Origin: JAMCRM01 sp035561075
GTDB lineage: Bacteria; Acidobacteriota; Terriglobia; Bryobacterales; Bryobacteraceae
Length of the DNA stretch: 64,000 bases
Direction of reading: 5' to 3'
NCBI GenBank assembly: GCA_035561075.1
Contig: DATMYF010000109.1
Span: 1-64,000, forward strand
In this document: piece by piece, positions 17,567 to 25,043 of the stretch
Numbering within the stretch: position 1 is the stretch's first letter
Layout of the letters: each line of letters opens with the position of its first letter
Notes under the pieces: model-generated
Told to the model about the DNA's origin: nothing
The model's database searches: none
The model's input: only the letters and a program-made list of their open reading frames with translations
Position numbers and translations under genes: made by a program

Positions 17567-18205
17567 TCATGCGCAGGATGCGAGCAAGGCGGTATTGCTG
17601 ACCGGCGTTTGCAGGCGCCGCTTTGGTGTGGCGGCCCGGCGCTGAACCTTGTCAGCGAGGCGCGCCTTGGCGCGTGACTTCAACAGCCGGAACTGCGTGT
17701 CGGTCAGTCCCATCTCCGCGCAAATTTCCTCTTTGGTTTCGTTCCTCAGATAAAACCTCGACAATATTTCGCGGTCGCGCGCAGAAAGTTTCCGCAAAAT
17801 TGCCATCAGCATCTCAACACCCTGGCGGCGGATCAGATCCTGCTCGATACTGCCCGTTTTGTCAGGAACCGTCGTAAGAAACTCTCCGCTGCTGCGAACG
17901 CGAACGGCTTCCCTGATGTATGCGGCGACTTTGCGGCGGAGCACCGTCCGGATATAACCCATCAGGTACTCAGGTTGCCGGATGCCGCCACGCTGAATGG
18001 CCCGCACAACAGTTACATATGCGTCCCCTAATAGATCATCAACGTTCGCGAAGCCGACTTCTCGACCGAAGTACCAGCGGGCATTCGTCATCAGTGCGTG
18101 GAGCGCCTGCAACCCCTCGGGATCGCCCCTTTCTACTTTCAAGGCGAGAGCAGCGAACGGAGAGCACTGCGAGTCGCTTCCAGCATCGTTGGCACCGGGT
18201 ATCAT
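17567..18205 (-). CDS. ECF-like RNA polymerase sigma factor
   Basis: 212 residues. Region 2 is recognisable at about 52-100 (VDDLLGDAYVTVVRAI... YLMGYIRTVLRRKVAAYIRE). Region 4 is at about 140-195 (LSARDREILSRFYLRNETKEEICAEMGLTDTQFRLLKSRAKARL) with the helix-turn-helix. A short basic tail follows. It would direct RNA polymerase to a dedicated promoter set. The zinc-finger gene just upstream on the same strand is the likely anti-sigma partner. A TATAAAAT box at 18245-18252 lies in the upstream region. The target regulon cannot be told from the sequence. Confidence 0.8.
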   Translation of the reverse strand: MIPGANDAGSDSQCSPFAALALKVERGDPEGLQALHALMTNARWYFGREVGFANVDDLLGDAYVTVVRAIQRGGIRQPEYLMGYIRTVLRRKVAAYIREAVRVRSSGEFLTTVPDKTGSIEQDLIRRQGVEMLMAILRKLSARDREILSRFYLRNETKEEICAEMGLTDTQFRLLKSRAKARLADKVQRRAATPKRRLQTPVSNTALLASCA

Positions 18206-18302
18206 AAACCTTCTTGCTCTGTGGAAACAGGTTCGAGAAGATCTATTTTATAGAGCCGCCGGAATAAGAAAATAGCAGGCATTTCAAGAAAAGAATATCG
18301 TA

Positions 18303-18314
18303 AAATGCATTCGC
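18303..18314 (-). promoter_or_regulatory. Shared upstream motif, copy 2
   Basis: The same GCGAATGCATTT 12-mer as at 17390-17401, here 98-109 bp before the ECF-like start. With the shared GGCGGCTC octamer and a TATAAAAT box at 18245-18252 it may mark a co-regulated or autoregulated promoter. Confidence 0.4.
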
Positions 18315-18399
18315 GGGAAACTGGAGTGGACGGTGTGCGAGGAGTAGTACTTCTGGTACTGTGTTTGTCCGCCTTTGCTTTACGCGGGGCGTCGATCAG

Positions 18400-18600
18400 C
18401 TACTTCTCCTTCTCAAGCCGCCTCAGTGCATCCATAAGCTGCCGAGTTCTAACGACTTCCCCAGCGCACCGTGGGCAAACGAGGTAGTGTTCTTCAAAAA
18501 TCCGGACTTCCTCCGGTGAAAGCTGATTCCGGCAATAGTCGTCCACAATCTCGCCGGGATCGGAGGGGCATCGGTCGGGGGAGAGTTGATAGTTCGCCAT
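18400..18600 (-). CDS. Zinc-finger anti-sigma-like protein
   Basis: 66 residues. It has H38-x3-C42-x2-C45 (HYLVCPRC), the ZAS/zf-HC2 core found in anti-sigma factors that bind ECF sigma proteins, with C23 upstream as a possible fourth ligand. There is no transmembrane segment, so it would be a soluble anti-sigma or adaptor. It lies 194 bp upstream of the sigma gene on the same strand. No clear Shine-Dalgarno sequence precedes the ATG. Confidence 0.65.
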   Translation of the reverse strand: MANYQLSPDRCPSDPGEIVDDYCRNQLSPEEVRIFEEHYLVCPRCAGEVVRTRQLMDALRRLEKEK

Positions 18601-18609
18601 GTTCTTAAT

Positions 18610-18792
18610 TCAAAGAAACATTTCGACAAATTTTAACTGAAACTTCTGTTCCGAATTCAGAACGAGTTTGGTTCTTTTCGGTCCGTTGCGTCGGTTGCGC
18701 TTTTCTTGCAACAAAAGCATGTTGTCGGTCCTGCGTTCCGTTTCCGGAACAGAATCAGGCAATTGGTCGGGGGGTAGGACCGGATCCATCAT
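18610..18792 (-). CDS. Small hypothetical protein
   Basis: About 60 residues from the Met at 18792, or 75 from 18837. It ends 9 bp before the zinc-finger gene. The composition is charged (ETERRTDN, EKRNRRNGPKRTK) with no domain I recognise. The same-strand position suggests it could open the sigma/anti-sigma unit, but coding potential is weak and this may be only leader sequence. Confidence 0.3.
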   Translation of the reverse strand: MMDPVLPPDQLPDSVPETERRTDNMLLLQEKRNRRNGPKRTKLVLNSEQKFQLKFVEMFL

Positions 18793-18971
18793 CTCATCAG
18801 AACCCAGACATGCGCAAGACAAGGCAGGTGCTGTCACATTAACAGCCGCGGCTGTGCCGGGAGCGATGCCGCATCGTGGCGCCCCACCCCTGCCAAAGGC
18901 GTGCGTCGGGTGTTCTCGATGCCGAACATTTTAGAGAGACGCTGAACACTATCGCCGTACTTGTACAAACG

Positions 18972-19838
18972 ATGGCTTCTTTGATAACGCCGCGCACCGT
19001 CACCGCGACTCGGTTCCTGCGCAAGTTGCGTGGTGCCAGCCAAGCGCATCTTCTGCAAGCAGACGATGGCTCGTGCTATGTCACGAAATTCCAACAGAAC
19101 CCACAGGGGCGGCGCGTCCTGATAAACGAACTGCTTTCGTGGCTTATCTTGGAACAGCTCGGCATTGCCTCGCCCGAGGCTGTGTTCGTCAATCTGACAG
19201 AGGACTTCCTGTGCGCCCAATCTGATGTGTATATCACTCTCCATCGTGGCCGATCCGCGGTTTATCCGGGGCGTCACTTCGGCTCTGCATTCCCTGTAAA
19301 TCCGTCCAGCGATCCCGTCTACGATTTCCTGCCGGATGCACTGCTTCACAAGGTTCATAACATATGCGAGATTCTGGGCGCTCTGGTATTCGATATGTGG
19401 GTGTCGAATAGTGACGGTCGCCAAGTCGTGTTCTTCAGAAGCGAGGCACTGTGGGGTGCGTCAGCGTCCGAGGTCAGTGGGTATTTATGCCGTCTGATTG
19501 ACAACGGGTATGCGTTTCACGGTAACGAATGGGCATTCCACGACTGCCCAGGTGGGCTGTTTCCCCGGCGCGCGGTCTACAGGTCGGTCGAGTCAATCAA
19601 AGATTTCGAGCCGTGGCTCGATCTGGCGATGAGCCTACCCGAAGACCCCCTTTGGCACGCTCTGGATCAAGTCCCACAGGAGTGGTTGAGGGAGGGAGAA
19701 CCGGAACAACTTCAGCACCTAATATCCAGGCTGATCCGGCGCCAGTCAAGATTATCCGAATTGCTGGTTAGCGTCCGTGCTTGGCTGCCCGACGTGTTCC
19801 CAAAATGGACCGAGAAGACTGCGGTCGCCGTAGGATGA
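18972..19838 (+). CDS. HipA-like kinase-fold protein
   Basis: 288 residues. The N-terminus TVTATRFLRKLRGASQAHLLQADDG, followed by CYVTKFQQNPQGRRVLINELLSWLILEQLGI, matches the stand-alone HipA-like kinase family: the KF lysine and a downstream Glu would contact ATP. A later DMWVSNSDGRQVVFF segment replaces the usual catalytic-loop D-x3-N. RLIDNGYAF resembles the metal-binding DxG region (LIDNG). No HipB antitoxin is next to it. The ATG at 18972 fits the family's short N-terminus better than a GTG at 18876. The substrate is unknown. Confidence 0.7.
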   Translation: MASLITPRTVTATRFLRKLRGASQAHLLQADDGSCYVTKFQQNPQGRRVLINELLSWLILEQLGIASPEAVFVNLTEDFLCAQSDVYITLHRGRSAVYPGRHFGSAFPVNPSSDPVYDFLPDALLHKVHNICEILGALVFDMWVSNSDGRQVVFFRSEALWGASASEVSGYLCRLIDNGYAFHGNEWAFHDCPGGLFPRRAVYRSVESIKDFEPWLDLAMSLPEDPLWHALDQVPQEWLREGEPEQLQHLISRLIRRQSRLSELLVSVRAWLPDVFPKWTEKTAVAVG

Positions 19839-20026
19839 TCCAGAGGCGTCGGCAAGCGGACTGCTTTACTGGAACCACGATCCGTGCCAGTTCCTCTCGA
19901 CGTAGAGGCGTCAATCGGGCATTCTGATGGATGTCCACTCGTACCCCCTTGAACTGCTAAATTCGCCCTAACTTCAGCATCCAAGGTTCAGATCGAGTGG
20001 ACAACCTCCGAGATTTCAGAGCTAGA

Positions 20027-21397
20027 TCAGAGCGCGGCGGTCCGTTCCGCCGCGCTTCGTCCCATCCGGATGCAGTCCGGAATTCCAATGCCCTGGTAGG
20101 CATTGCCCGCCAGCGCCATGCCTGGAAAGCGGCTCATCCGCGACTCCAGTTCCGCCATCCGGCCGGGGTGCCCCACGGTATATTGGGCCATCGACCGCGG
20201 CCAGCGGTATACGCGCGCAAAACGCGGCCCCGACGTGAACGGCACGATTTCCCTTAATTCTTCCACCACCGCCGCGATCACCATCTCGTCCTGTTCCTCC
20301 AGGATGGCCGCGTTCTCCATGCCTCCCAGGAAGCAGCGCAGCAGGGCTGTGCCCGGCGGAACGCGGTGCGGGAACTTGGTCCCCACCCACGTAGCGGCGA
20401 TAAGGCGCTTGCGTTCGCGCCGGGGCACCAGGAAACCGAAACCGTCGAGGGGCTTGGGGAAGGCCTGCTCGTCGAAGCCGAGCGCCACCGTCATAGACGA
20501 GCTGTAGGCCACCCCACCCAGCAGTTCGGAGATCCGCGCGTCGATACCGGCGGCGAGCGGCGCGGCCCGGTGCGCCTCGCAGGCCAGCACCACGCGCTCA
20601 GTCTCCAGCCACTCGCCTCCGGCCCGCACGCGATAGTGGTTGCCCGACTTCTCGATCGCCTCCGCTGTCGCCCGCACCCATTCCATGTGTCCGGAAGTCG
20701 CGCCGGTCACCGCCTCTACCAGTTGCCCGAGGCCGCCCTTCATTGTGCGGAACAGCGGCATACCGCTCGATTCCCGGCGGGCCGCCTTGCGCTCAGCCAA
20801 GACCCCCCGGGTGAGGCTGCCATGGCGCGTCGCCAGGTCTACGAAGCGCGGCAGCACGGCTCGCACGCTCAGCGCGTCCGGGTTGCCACCGTAGATGCCC
20901 GAGAGCAGAGGCTCGGCAAGGTAGTCCACGGCCTCCTGGCCGTAATGCTCCCGCACGAAGTCCGCCACGGATTCGTCTTCGGTCTTGGGTGACGGCGATT
21001 TCAGCAGTTCCAAACCCATCCGAATCTTCGTCGGCCAACTCAGCAAACGCGAGGCCGCCAGCGGCATGACGCGGGTGGGGACAATCATCATCAGGCCGTC
21101 CGGCAACGGCACTAAGCGGCCCCGTTTCCGCACCCACGTCTTCCGCAGGTGGTCGTTGGAGCCGATCACCTCGCCGGCTAGCCCGAGTTCCCGGATCAGT
21201 TCCATCGCCGCGGGTTTCACGGAAATAAAGCTGTCCGGGCCGGCCTCTACCACGCAGCCTTCCACGCGCTCCGTCTGGATCACGCCGCCCAGGCGCGGAC
21301 GCTGCTCGATGATGGTGGAGGGAATGCCCCGCTTTGACAGGTAGTAGGCGGTGGAAAGTCCGGAAATCCCGCCCCCGACGATGATCACCCGAGGCAT
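20027..21397 (-). CDS. hemY: Protoporphyrinogen/coproporphyrinogen oxidase, HemY type
   Basis: 456-residue FAD enzyme that oxidises the porphyrinogen macrocycle. The N-terminal dinucleotide-binding motif IIVGGGISGLSTAYYLSKRG is followed by the LGGVIQTERV FAD segment. Family features GPDSF, EPLLSGIYGGNP and a C-terminal GNAYQGIGIPDCIRMG are present. It overlaps hemH by 13 nt. The hemE-hemH-hemY order is that of Gram-positive coproporphyrin-dependent clusters, so the substrate may be coproporphyrinogen III. A 10-bp inverted repeat (20031-20040 / 20047-20056) lies in its last codons. Confidence 0.92.
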   Translation of the reverse strand: MPRVIIVGGGISGLSTAYYLSKRGIPSTIIEQRPRLGGVIQTERVEGCVVEAGPDSFISVKPAAMELIRELGLAGEVIGSNDHLRKTWVRKRGRLVPLPDGLMMIVPTRVMPLAASRLLSWPTKIRMGLELLKSPSPKTEDESVADFVREHYGQEAVDYLAEPLLSGIYGGNPDALSVRAVLPRFVDLATRHGSLTRGVLAERKAARRESSGMPLFRTMKGGLGQLVEAVTGATSGHMEWVRATAEAIEKSGNHYRVRAGGEWLETERVVLACEAHRAAPLAAGIDARISELLGGVAYSSSMTVALGFDEQAFPKPLDGFGFLVPRRERKRLIAATWVGTKFPHRVPPGTALLRCFLGGMENAAILEEQDEMVIAAVVEELREIVPFTSGPRFARVYRWPRSMAQYTVGHPGRMAELESRMSRFPGMALAGNAYQGIGIPDCIRMGRSAAERTAAL

Positions 21398-22260
21398 CGT
21401 TCCGCCACCTCGGCCAGCGCCGCGGTGAGTTCCGGCGAGCCGTTCAGCGATTCCGGCCGAACCAGCCGGATACCGCGGCTCTCCGCATAGCGGCGAAACA
21501 GGATGTCCACGTCATAGAGGATTTCGATGTGGTCGCAAACGAAGCCGATGGGAGCCAGCGCAACCTCAGCCACACCCGCCCCGGCGTAGCGCTCAATGCA
21601 GGCTTCGACCGTCGGCCCCAGCCACGTGTCGTCGGTCATCCCCTGGCTCTGGTAGGCGAAATCCCAATCGGCGAGATTGAGCCGTTCGGCGACCGCGGCC
21701 GCCGTGGCTCTCGACTCGGCAGCGTACGGGTCCGCCTGCTCCAAAATCTTCTCCGGCAGGCTGTGGGCCGTAAACAGGACCTTGCGGCGATCCGCCACCG
21801 GCGCAAGCCTCTCCGCGAAGGCCTCGATGAGCCGCGGATGTTTGTGGAAGCTCTTGGCCCAGACGATCTCGGCGCGCGCGCCGGCCTCCTGTTTTGCTTC
21901 CTGGGTGCGGCGGAAATAGAGCCCTACACTTAGTTTTGAATACTGCGGGGCCATGCAGACGGCCGCCAGCCGCTCGATACCGTCGGCGGCGACCCGGGCC
22001 ATCGTCTCCCGGATGAACGGGTGCCAGTTCCGCATCCCGTAGTAGACCGGAATTCCGAGCGCCTTTTGAAGGGCCTCGGCCTGCACGCGGGTCCAACGGT
22101 GGAGCGGGGAAGAGCCGCCGATTTCCGCATACCGCCGCCGCACCTCATCCACCACCGCCGGCGCGGTCGGACGCCCTCCCCGAACGTACTCCAGGTACTC
22201 CGGGACGTCCTCAATGCGTTCCGGCGCGCCGTGCGCCAGCAGCAGGACCCCGCGCTTCAT
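21385..22260 (-). CDS. hemH: Ferrochelatase
   Basis: 291 residues. It inserts Fe2+ into the porphyrin ring. The conserved catalytic His lies in FTAHSLP and the conserved Glu in GFVCDHIEILYDVD. The QSQGMTDDTWLGPTVEA segment resembles the coproporphyrin ferrochelatases (CpfC) of Gram-positive bacteria more than E. coli HemH. The length is short, as in that group. It starts at ATG overlapping the hemE stop by 4 nt and runs into hemY. Assignment to proto- or coproporphyrin is inferred, not proved. Confidence 0.93.
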   Translation of the reverse strand: MKRGVLLLAHGAPERIEDVPEYLEYVRGGRPTAPAVVDEVRRRYAEIGGSSPLHRWTRVQAEALQKALGIPVYYGMRNWHPFIRETMARVAADGIERLAAVCMAPQYSKLSVGLYFRRTQEAKQEAGARAEIVWAKSFHKHPRLIEAFAERLAPVADRRKVLFTAHSLPEKILEQADPYAAESRATAAAVAERLNLADWDFAYQSQGMTDDTWLGPTVEACIERYAGAGVAEVALAPIGFVCDHIEILYDVDILFRRYAESRGIRLVRPESLNGSPELTAALAEVAERCLG

Positions 22261-23279
22261 GGACGGAATTCGCGCACGAGCTCGACCACAGCCTTCACGT
22301 TCTCCACCGGAGTCTCCGGCAGGATGCCGTGGCCTACGTTGAAGATATGCCCCGGCCGCGTGCCGGTGCGCTTAAGCAGTTCCGTTACCTTCTGGCGCAG
22401 CTCGGGCAGCGGTGCGAACAGCGCTACAGGGTCCAGATTGCCCTGGATAGCGGAACGGTAGCTGATGTCCATCCAGGCCTGGTCGATATTGATGCGCCAG
22501 TCCATGCCCATCACGTCCCCGCCCGCCGCGTGCAGTTCTTTGAAGAAGCCGGACGCCCCCGTGCCGAAATGGATCACCGGTACGCCGGTAGAGCGGATGC
22601 GTTCAATCAGCGCGCGGGAATAAGGCTGCACGAAGCGCACGTAATCGTCCGGACCGAGCGCCCCCACCCAACTGTCAAACACCTGGATCGCCCGCGCCCC
22701 GGCGGCCACCTGCAGTTGCGCGAAGGGTGCCAGCACGTCCACGATCTTGCCCATCAACCGCCGCCACATCGTCTCGTCGCCATACATCATGTGCTTGGTG
22801 CGGATGAACCGGCGAGAAGAGCCGCCTTCAATCATGTAGCTGGCCAGGGTGAACGGAGCCCCTACAAACCCGATCACCGGCACGCGGCCCGCCAGCGCCC
22901 GTACCACCATCTGAATGGCTTCTCCCACGTAACCCAGTTCGTCCGTGTTGGCGGTTGAGAGCGAGTCGATATCCTCTGACGTCAACACCGGGTTGTCAAT
23001 CACCGGACCTTCCCCGGGGGCGTAGTGCAGCCGGAGACCCATGGGCTCCACCGGCAACAGCAGATCGGCGAAAATGATAGCCGCATCCACATCGAGCAGT
23101 TCCACCGGCTGCAGCGTCACGGTGGCGGCCAAATCGGGCCGCTTACACATTTCCAGAATGCCGTGCCTGGCGCGGATTTCGCGATACTGCCGGAGATACC
23201 TGCCTGCCTGGCGCATAAACCACACCGGTCTCACGTCCGTGGGTCTGCGCCGGCACGCATCCAAAAAGCGGCTTGTCAT
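22257..23279 (-). CDS. hemE: Uroporphyrinogen decarboxylase
   Basis: 340 residues. It decarboxylates uroporphyrinogen III to coproporphyrinogen III. The signature PVWFMRQAGRYLRQYR holds the conserved arginines. AAIIFADLLLPVEPMGL and GFVGAPFTLASYMIEGG are further family blocks. The ATG at 23279 forms an ATGA overlap with the apbE stop. Longer in-frame starts (to 23318) would lie inside apbE and add residues not typical of the family. Confidence 0.95.
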   Translation of the reverse strand: MTSRFLDACRRRPTDVRPVWFMRQAGRYLRQYREIRARHGILEMCKRPDLAATVTLQPVELLDVDAAIIFADLLLPVEPMGLRLHYAPGEGPVIDNPVLTSEDIDSLSTANTDELGYVGEAIQMVVRALAGRVPVIGFVGAPFTLASYMIEGGSSRRFIRTKHMMYGDETMWRRLMGKIVDVLAPFAQLQVAAGARAIQVFDSWVGALGPDDYVRFVQPYSRALIERIRSTGVPVIHFGTGASGFFKELHAAGGDVMGMDWRINIDQAWMDISYRSAIQGNLDPVALFAPLPELRQKVTELLKRTGTRPGHIFNVGHGILPETPVENVKAVVELVREFRP

Positions 23280-24244
23280 TGGAGCCACGCGCATGCCTGT
23301 TCCGTCCTGTCTTCGCAAAGAAACGCGCGATAACCTTTAGGTTTGTGTTGAGCCGCCCACCGGCGGCCGTTGATGAAGATGGGTTTTGTCCACGCCTCGC
23401 TGTCGAGGGTGCGGGGCGCCACCACCGATACCGAAAGCATTCCCAACGCAGGATAGCCGGTGCGCGGATCCATTACATGGCTCCACACGCGGCCCTCGGC
23501 CCGGAAGAACTTCTCATAGCTTCCGGAGGTGGACAGCGATTCATTTTTGAGGTAAACCGTGGCAATGGTCCGGCGGGCATCCTTGGGATCCCGAATCTCG
23601 GTCTTCCAGCCTTTGGGCTCCGTGGGCGGCGCACCCAGCCCGTAGATGCTGCTGCCCGCCCCAGACACCAGGGCGCTCGCGATCCCGTGCTGTTTCAGTA
23701 CGTCGGTCATGCGGTCCACTGCATAGCCTTTGCCGATGCCGCCGGGGTCTATTTCCACACCCTTGCGTGCAAAATGCACCGTCTGCGCGGCCGTGTTCAG
23801 CTCCACATTCCTCCAGCCGACGCGGGTGAGCGCCGCCAGCACCTCGGCCTTGTGCGGCAGCCGCCCGGAGCCCTTGTAAAATCCCCAGAGCTTCATCAGC
23901 GGCCCCACCGTAATATCGAAGGCGCCCTGGCTTGCCAGGTTGTACCGCTGGCATTCCTCGAGCAGCCCGAACAGCTCCGGCGATACCTTCACGGGCCCAT
24001 CCGCCGCCTGCCGGTTCACCCGACTCCATTCGCTGTCCGGCTTGTAGTTGGACAGCAGTTCGTCGAGACGTTGAACCTCGTCGAAAGCCGCGTCCACAGC
24101 ACGTTCCATTCTGTGCCGGTCCTCGCCGTAGACCGCGATCGAGTAAGTGGAGCCCATGGCTTCCACACTCTTCTCCAGCCGGAGCGTCTCCGCCTGTCCT
24201 GAAGAATGCAGCGCGGCGCCCGCCAACAAGAACAAAACTAGCAC
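23276..24244 (-). CDS. apbE: FAD:protein FMN transferase, ApbE family
   Basis: 322 residues with a signal peptide (VLVLFLLAGAALHSSGQA). ApbE covalently attaches FMN to Thr/Ser residues of exported flavoproteins. Present are the N-terminal MGSTYSI strand, DPGGIGKGYAVDR near 165-180, SGAGSSIYGLG, and the H-x2-DPRTGYP metal/FAD site near 265. The start is a GTG at 24244; no Cys follows the signal, so it is not a lipoprotein of the usual type. Its place between rbfA and hemE suggests co-transcription rather than a role in haem synthesis. No obvious flavinylated target lies in the window. Confidence 0.88.
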   Translation of the reverse strand: MLVLFLLAGAALHSSGQAETLRLEKSVEAMGSTYSIAVYGEDRHRMERAVDAAFDEVQRLDELLSNYKPDSEWSRVNRQAADGPVKVSPELFGLLEECQRYNLASQGAFDITVGPLMKLWGFYKGSGRLPHKAEVLAALTRVGWRNVELNTAAQTVHFARKGVEIDPGGIGKGYAVDRMTDVLKQHGIASALVSGAGSSIYGLGAPPTEPKGWKTEIRDPKDARRTIATVYLKNESLSTSGSYEKFFRAEGRVWSHVMDPRTGYPALGMLSVSVVAPRTLDSEAWTKPIFINGRRWAAQHKPKGYRAFLCEDRTEQACAWLQ

Positions 24245-24257
24245 AGAATGTTTGATT

Positions 24258-24626
24258 TCATGCCTCGTTTTCGGTCCGGCCGCGGGTTTTTTTCGCCCGT
24301 TTCAGCAGAATGGCGAGGCGGTTGTCCGCTTCATCCCACCGGTCGACCTCGAAGTGGAGTTCCGGTGCCATGCGCAGGCTGAGGCGGGCCGCCAGTTCGC
24401 GCCGGAGGTAGTGCCGGGCATGGTCAAGGGCCGCGAGCGCCTCTTTCTGCTCGGCGTCGTCGCCTCGCAGCACTACTTTCACCCGTGCATGCCGTGAATC
24501 GGGGCTCACGTGGACCGTGCTGATACTGACCGGGCCCACCCGCGGGTCGTCCAGCTCGAATCCAATAATCTCCGCGAGTTCCTCCCGCACGGCCTCCGAT
24601 ACCCGCTGGGAGCGTCGTTCATCCAT
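24258..24626 (-). CDS. rbfA: Ribosome-binding factor A
   Basis: 122 residues, a KH-fold assembly factor for the 30S subunit. It has RVSEAVREELAEII, then the DDPRVG-VSISTVHVSPD strand typical of RbfA, and an acidic/basic tail. The ATG at 24626 begins the family N-terminus. Upstream in-frame codons read through a palindromic repeat and are unlikely to be translated. No Shine-Dalgarno is visible: the repeat ends 11 bp before the start codon, so translation of rbfA may be affected by its hairpin. Confidence 0.92.
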   Translation of the reverse strand: MDERRSQRVSEAVREELAEIIGFELDDPRVGPVSISTVHVSPDSRHARVKVVLRGDDAEQKEALAALDHARHYLRRELAARLSLRMAPELHFEVDRWDEADNRLAILLKRAKKTRGRTENEA

Positions 24627-24637
24627 AAACGAAAAAA

Positions 24638-24742
24638 GGTGTTGGGTGTTGGGTGCGGGGTGTTGGATCCGGAGGTTCAGTGGACGGCTGCCCGTTCTTG
24701 CTACACCCGAACCAACACCCAACACCCAGTACCCAACACCCC
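24638..24742 (-). repeat. Dispersed palindromic repeat, copy B
   Basis: Arms 24638-24666 and 24712-24742, both made of GGTGTTGGG-type units in opposite orientation, enclose about 45 bp. It fills the gap between the DUF503 gene (stop 4 bp away) and rbfA. The arms match copy A at 5625-5706, while the centres differ. Confidence 0.72.
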
Positions 24743-24746
24743 CTAT

Positions 24747-25031
24747 CTATATCCATTCCACCGTCGCGCCCGCCAAATCGGGCCCCAGCAGGGAAGCAGC
24801 TTCCGCTTCTACCGAATGAAGCACCCGCTCGACATGGATACGGTCCGCCGATACCGTGACCGCGGCCACGGCCGAGCGTTGCCACATGTCCTGATAATCG
24901 ATCTCCGCCACCGCCACGTTGAACTTGTTTCGCAGGCGGTCCTTGAGGCTCTTCACCACCTGCCGCTTGTCCTTCAGGGAATGGGAGTTGCCCAAACGCA
25001 ACTCCAGAGTCAACACCCCGATGACAGGCAT
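24747..25031 (-). CDS. ylxP: DUF503 family protein
   Basis: 94 residues. It contains the family hallmark HSLKDKRQVVKSLKDRLRNKFNVAVAEIDYQDMWQRS. Members are small proteins encoded between infB and rbfA in many bacteria, with a probable but unproven role in ribosome or translation function. Spacing to infB is 12 bp, so it belongs to the same transcript. Confidence 0.9.
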   Translation of the reverse strand: MPVIGVLTLELRLGNSHSLKDKRQVVKSLKDRLRNKFNVAVAEIDYQDMWQRSAVAAVTVSADRIHVERVLHSVEAEAASLLGPDLAGATVEWI

Positions 25032-25043
25032 TCACGCACCATG

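Noticed and set aside
20031..20056. 10-bp inverted repeat at the end of hemY as an operon terminator
   Set aside because: It lies inside the last codons and no T-run follows; it may be only a GC-rich coding coincidence.
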